This document shows positions 6,085 through 8,185 of a stretch of 8,185 nucleotides of DNA, piece after piece (position 1 is the stretch's first letter; each line of letters begins with the position of its first letter). Source of the DNA: Desulfobacca acetoxidans (GTDB taxonomy: Bacteria > Desulfobacterota > Desulfobaccia > Desulfobaccales > 0-14-0-80-60-11); assembly GCA_022736495.1 (NCBI GenBank), contig DZCR01000145.1, forward strand, positions 1 to 8,185, given 5' to 3'. The notes beneath the pieces are model-generated. The model had not been told where the DNA came from. It ran no database searches and was given only the letters and a program-made list of their open reading frames with translations. The position numbers and the translations under genes were made by a program.

Positions 6085-6987
6085 TTAGCATTCCTTACCG
6101 GAGGTTTTTTGTAAATGCAGGGCCAGACCAATGGCCGCCGCCTTCATATTTGTATCGGACAGGCAAAGGTTTCTGCCGCCGTTGGTATAGAGATGAATCC
6201 CAAGACCAATGGCCGCTGCCACATCCGCCGGGATTTCTTCAACAGGAACCGGTTCCGGAACATAGGCTTCCTTCCGGGCCGGTGCAGCAGCGGATGCCGG
6301 TGATGGTGCAGGTCCGGCGGCTGCCTTTTTTGCATCGGCAGATGCAAATATCTTTCCCGACAGCATCATCCCGATCATCAGGATACTCAGGACAAGGAAT
6401 ACGCCGAAAAACCGGATGACCAGCGTACCCAAGGCATATCCCCAGAAACTATCCCGGGGGCCGATGATGATCTGAATCTTCCCGTCGACGGTTCCGTCTT
6501 CATCCAGAACACTTCCGTCACGAATCACGGAGCTGATGGCGGTGCCTCCGCCTTCGCCGGGTTTGGCCGTGATGCCGATGGTCCCCCAGGTCCTGGTTTT
6601 CCGCTCCGTGAATCCCCAGATATCCGTTGCAGACGTAAAATAATTGGAGGACAGGGTGAGGGTCACCTCCCCTCCGGGTGATGCAGGGACAATATCCAAA
6701 AGAAAATATCCGGAACGATAATTCTTCCAGTTGATGTTAGGCCTGTCGGCGTCTGTAAAATCAATGTCGGCAGGCTTGGACAGCATCCCGCCGGCGACAT
6801 GGAACCGGATCTGGATGGGCGTGCTTTTGCCTCTGGGGATCAGTTCGGACACCCAGTCGGTCCCTTCCTGTGTAAAAACGGGTTTGGGTTTTTCAATATC
6901 TTCCCCGAAAGCAGCCCATAGGCTGCTGTGAGAGACAAGCATCAGGGCTGTGACCATGGTCCATATATAAAGCTGTTTTAATCGCAT
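6085..6987 (-). CDS. Enlarged OadG-like gamma subunit of the Na+-pumping decarboxylase
   Basis: A 300-residue membrane protein placed between the beta and biotin-carrier genes, the usual place for the small OadG/MmdD-type subunit that holds the complex together. Residues 1-26 look like a signal peptide or first anchor (MRLKQLYIWTMVTALMLV, then SSLWAA). Residues 27-180 form a mostly beta-like region with Trp and Gly, probably extracytoplasmic. Residues 182-211 are a strong transmembrane helix (GTLVIRFFGVFLVLSILMIG within it), followed by a positive KIFASADAKK, an Ala/Pro linker (about 219-250) and two similar helices (256-267 and 282-293) containing AAAIGL and HL. Classical OadG proteins are under about 100 residues with one helix, so the N-terminal domain is extra. 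Start: an ATG at 6993 is only one base from AGGAGG, while ATG 6987 has a 7-base spacing and is preferred. The gamma role is inferred from context and the helix-linker-tail layout; direct similarity to OadG is weak. Confidence 0.75.
   Translation of the reverse strand: MRLKQLYIWTMVTALMLVSHSSLWAAFGEDIEKPKPVFTQEGTDWVSELIPRGKSTPIQIRFHVAGGMLSKPADIDFTDADRPNINWKNYRSGYFLLDIVPASPGGEVTLTLSSNYFTSATDIWGFTERKTRTWGTIGITAKPGEGGGTAISSVIRDGSVLDEDGTVDGKIQIIIGPRDSFWGYALGTLVIRFFGVFLVLSILMIGMMLSGKIFASADAKKAAAGPAPSPASAAAPARKEAYVPEPVPVEEIPADVAAAIGLGIHLYTNGGRNLCLSDTNMKAAAIGLALHLQKTSGKEC
6109..6222 (-). repeat. Two-copy internal repeat in the C-terminus of the gamma-like subunit
   Basis: Two 12-residue segments, VAAAIGLGIHLY and KAAAIGLALHLQ, lie exactly 26 codons apart. 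At DNA level a 14-base identical string (AGACCAATGGCCGC on the + strand) occurs at 6125-6138 and 6203-6216, 78 bases apart. Both copies encode the AAIGL helix type found once near the C-terminus of many OadG-like proteins. Confidence 0.75.
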
Positions 6988-6994
6988 CAGCATT

Positions 6995-7000
6995 CCTCCT
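6995..7000 (-). promoter_or_regulatory. Shine-Dalgarno of the gamma-like gene (decides its start)
   Basis: On the minus strand AGGAGG lies directly after the beta-subunit TAA (7004-7002, then one G). It is one base from an ATG at 6993 but seven bases from the in-frame ATG at 6987. Only the second has workable spacing, so the start is set at 6987 and the beta-gamma gap is 14 bases. Confidence 0.75.
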
Positions 7001-7001
7001 C

Positions 7002-8150
7002 TTATTGAAACATCGCAATCATCATACCGGCTGCGGCTGCGGAACCGATAACACCGGCCAGATTGGGCGCCATGGCATGCATCATGAGCCAGTTGTTGGG
7101 GTCAGCTTTCAGCCCTTCGACATGGGACACCCGGGCCGACATGGGAACAGCGGAAACACCTGCTGAACCGATCAAGGGATTGATTTTTTCCTTAAGGAAA
7201 AGATTCATGATATGCACTGTGAGAATTCCTCCAAAGGTGCAGACCACAAAATCCAGGAGGCCAAACCCGAAGATCAGAAGCGGCTTCCAGTTGAGAAAGA
7301 CTTCCGCCTGCATGGTGGCCCCCACCGATAACCCGAGGAAGATGGTCACAATATTCATCAATGAATTCTGTGCCGTATCTGTCAGCCGCTTGACCATCAT
7401 GGATTCACGCATGAAATTCCCGAACATGAACATGCCCATGAGCGGCGCCACCATGGGGATCAGCAGAACAATCAGAGCGCAGCCGATGAGGGGGAAGAGA
7501 AGCTTTTCACGGGCCGATACCGGCCGCAATTGCCGCATCTTGATCCTTCTCTGCTCCGGTGTGGTCATGAGACGCATGATGGGGGGCTGGATCAGGGGCA
7601 CCATGGCCATATAGGAATAGGCGGCCAGGGCATTGGCGCCCAAGAGATGGGGAGCCAGTTTGGCGGTCAGATAGATGGTCGTGGGTCCGTCGGCACCGCC
7701 GATGATCCCGACTGAGGCCGCTTCCTTCAGGGTAAAACCGAAAAACAGAACCCCGACATAGGTGACAAACACGCCAAGCTGGGCCCCGGCCCCGATAATC
7801 AGCATCTTGGGATTGGCGATGAGGGGCCCGAAATCAGTCATGGCCCCGAGCCCGAGAAAGATGACGCAGGGAATGATCTCCGAAGCGACCCCATATTGAT
7901 AAAAATATTCAATCAGATTCGGGTGTCCTTCTGCGTTCAGTCCCATGAGAGGCACTATCGGGAAGTTGACCAGAAAAATACCGAATCCGATGGGCAGCAG
8001 CAAAAGGGGCTCAAACCCCTTGGCCACCGCCAGGTAAAGAAAAAAAAGCGCGATCAAAAGCATGATCCCGTGTCCCCAGGTCATGTGCGGAACACCGGTC
8101 TGGGAAATGAGGATGTTTTGAATCAGTTCGAGTACATATTGCCAGGACAT
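7002..8150 (-). CDS. Na+-translocating decarboxylase beta subunit (OadB/MmdB/GcdB family)
   Basis: A 382-residue multi-helix inner-membrane protein that removes CO2 from carboxybiotin and couples this to Na+ export. The conserved blocks are present: GGADGPTTIY (151-160), LGANALAAYSYMAMVPLIQP (170-189), NPLIGSAGVSAVPMSARVS (324-342) and DPNNWLMMHAMAPNLAGVIG (350-369). From memory of the Klebsiella OadB literature, key residues D203, Y229, N373, G377, S382 and R389 line up with D154, Y180, N324, G328, S333 and R340 here at a constant offset of 49, so the Na+ site looks intact. The family does not reveal the substrate by itself. The alpha-subunit tail just upstream suggests methylmalonyl-CoA. 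GGGAG about 9 bases before the ATG supports the start. The gene begins 17 bases after the inferred alpha stop and ends 14 bases before the gamma-like start, so the genes form one operon. Confidence 0.96.
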   Translation of the reverse strand: MSWQYVLELIQNILISQTGVPHMTWGHGIMLLIALFFLYLAVAKGFEPLLLLPIGFGIFLVNFPIVPLMGLNAEGHPNLIEYFYQYGVASEIIPCVIFLGLGAMTDFGPLIANPKMLIIGAGAQLGVFVTYVGVLFFGFTLKEAASVGIIGGADGPTTIYLTAKLAPHLLGANALAAYSYMAMVPLIQPPIMRLMTTPEQRRIKMRQLRPVSAREKLLFPLIGCALIVLLIPMVAPLMGMFMFGNFMRESMMVKRLTDTAQNSLMNIVTIFLGLSVGATMQAEVFLNWKPLLIFGFGLLDFVVCTFGGILTVHIMNLFLKEKINPLIGSAGVSAVPMSARVSHVEGLKADPNNWLMMHAMAPNLAGVIGSAAAAGMMIAMFQ

Positions 8151-8167
8151 AAATGGTCTCCCTTTTG

Positions 8168-8185
8168 TTAAAGTGGAATATTGCC
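8168..8185 (-). CDS. C-terminal end of a probable carboxyltransferase alpha subunit (partial)
   Basis: On the minus strand the first 18 bases read Gly-Asn-Ile-Pro-Leu-stop. A terminal NIPL is characteristic of PccB/MmdA-type acyl-CoA carboxyltransferases; human PCCB and bacterial homologues end this way. The position, 17 bases before the beta-subunit start in the same direction, is where a decarboxylase alpha subunit would be expected. Only five residues are visible, so the call rests on this short match plus context. If right, it points to methylmalonyl-CoA or propionyl-CoA as the substrate, not oxaloacetate. Confidence 0.55.
   Translation of the reverse strand, partial: GNIPL

Noticed and set aside
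7063..7614. 183-residue open frame opposite the beta subunit
   Set aside because: It is the antisense of highly conserved OadB-family sequence, with no start signal or recognisable domain.

Overview
The window looks like chromosomal DNA from an anaerobic member of the Desulfobacterota, most likely a Desulfobacteraceae-type sulfate reducer. This is inferred from gene content and protein style, not from any search. Supporting points are a Na+-pumping biotin decarboxylase cluster of the methylmalonyl-CoA type, a fused PurD-PurE protein, tightly packed ATGA-coupled genes and a moderately GC-rich composition. Nothing resembles phage, transposon, plasmid or CRISPR DNA.

Left part (1-3951, + strand): a compact cluster of apparently co-transcribed genes. 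It starts with the tail of an unidentified gene (3-92) that overlaps, as ATGA, a small two-helix membrane protein with a C-terminal SHOCT motif. Next come D-alanine--D-alanine ligase (ddl), a 587-residue PurD-PurE fusion that starts inside the ddl stop codon (ATGA), and a YrdC/Sua5-family threonylcarbamoyl-AMP synthase. The last appears to start at a TTG codon just before the purD-purE stop. The cluster links cell-wall precursor synthesis, purine synthesis and tRNA modification.

Middle (3952-5530): a tRNA-Leu(CAA) gene with its own sigma70-like promoter and a rho-independent terminator, then a single 12-helix MFS transporter of unknown substrate on the + strand. A strong hairpin at 5487-5517 separates it from the convergent minus-strand operon and probably terminates from both sides.

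Right part (5531-8185, - strand): genes for a sodium-translocating decarboxylase. In transcription order these are the last five codons of a carboxyltransferase alpha subunit (reading GNIPL-stop), the membrane beta subunit (OadB/MmdB/GcdB family) with all key Na+-site residues, an enlarged OadG-like gamma subunit with a signal peptide and an extracytoplasmic domain, and a biotin carrier protein with an EAMKM biotinylation site. Together they would carry CO2 from methylmalonyl-CoA (or a related acyl-CoA) on biotin to the beta subunit. There decarboxylation is coupled to Na+ export; the reverse direction could carboxylate propionyl-CoA at the expense of the Na+ gradient.

Most of the window is housekeeping or core energy metabolism. 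I do not see a clearly new biological system. The least ordinary items are the PurD-PurE fusion, the architecture of the gamma-like subunit with its internal repeat, and the inferred alpha-beta-gamma-biotin gene order.
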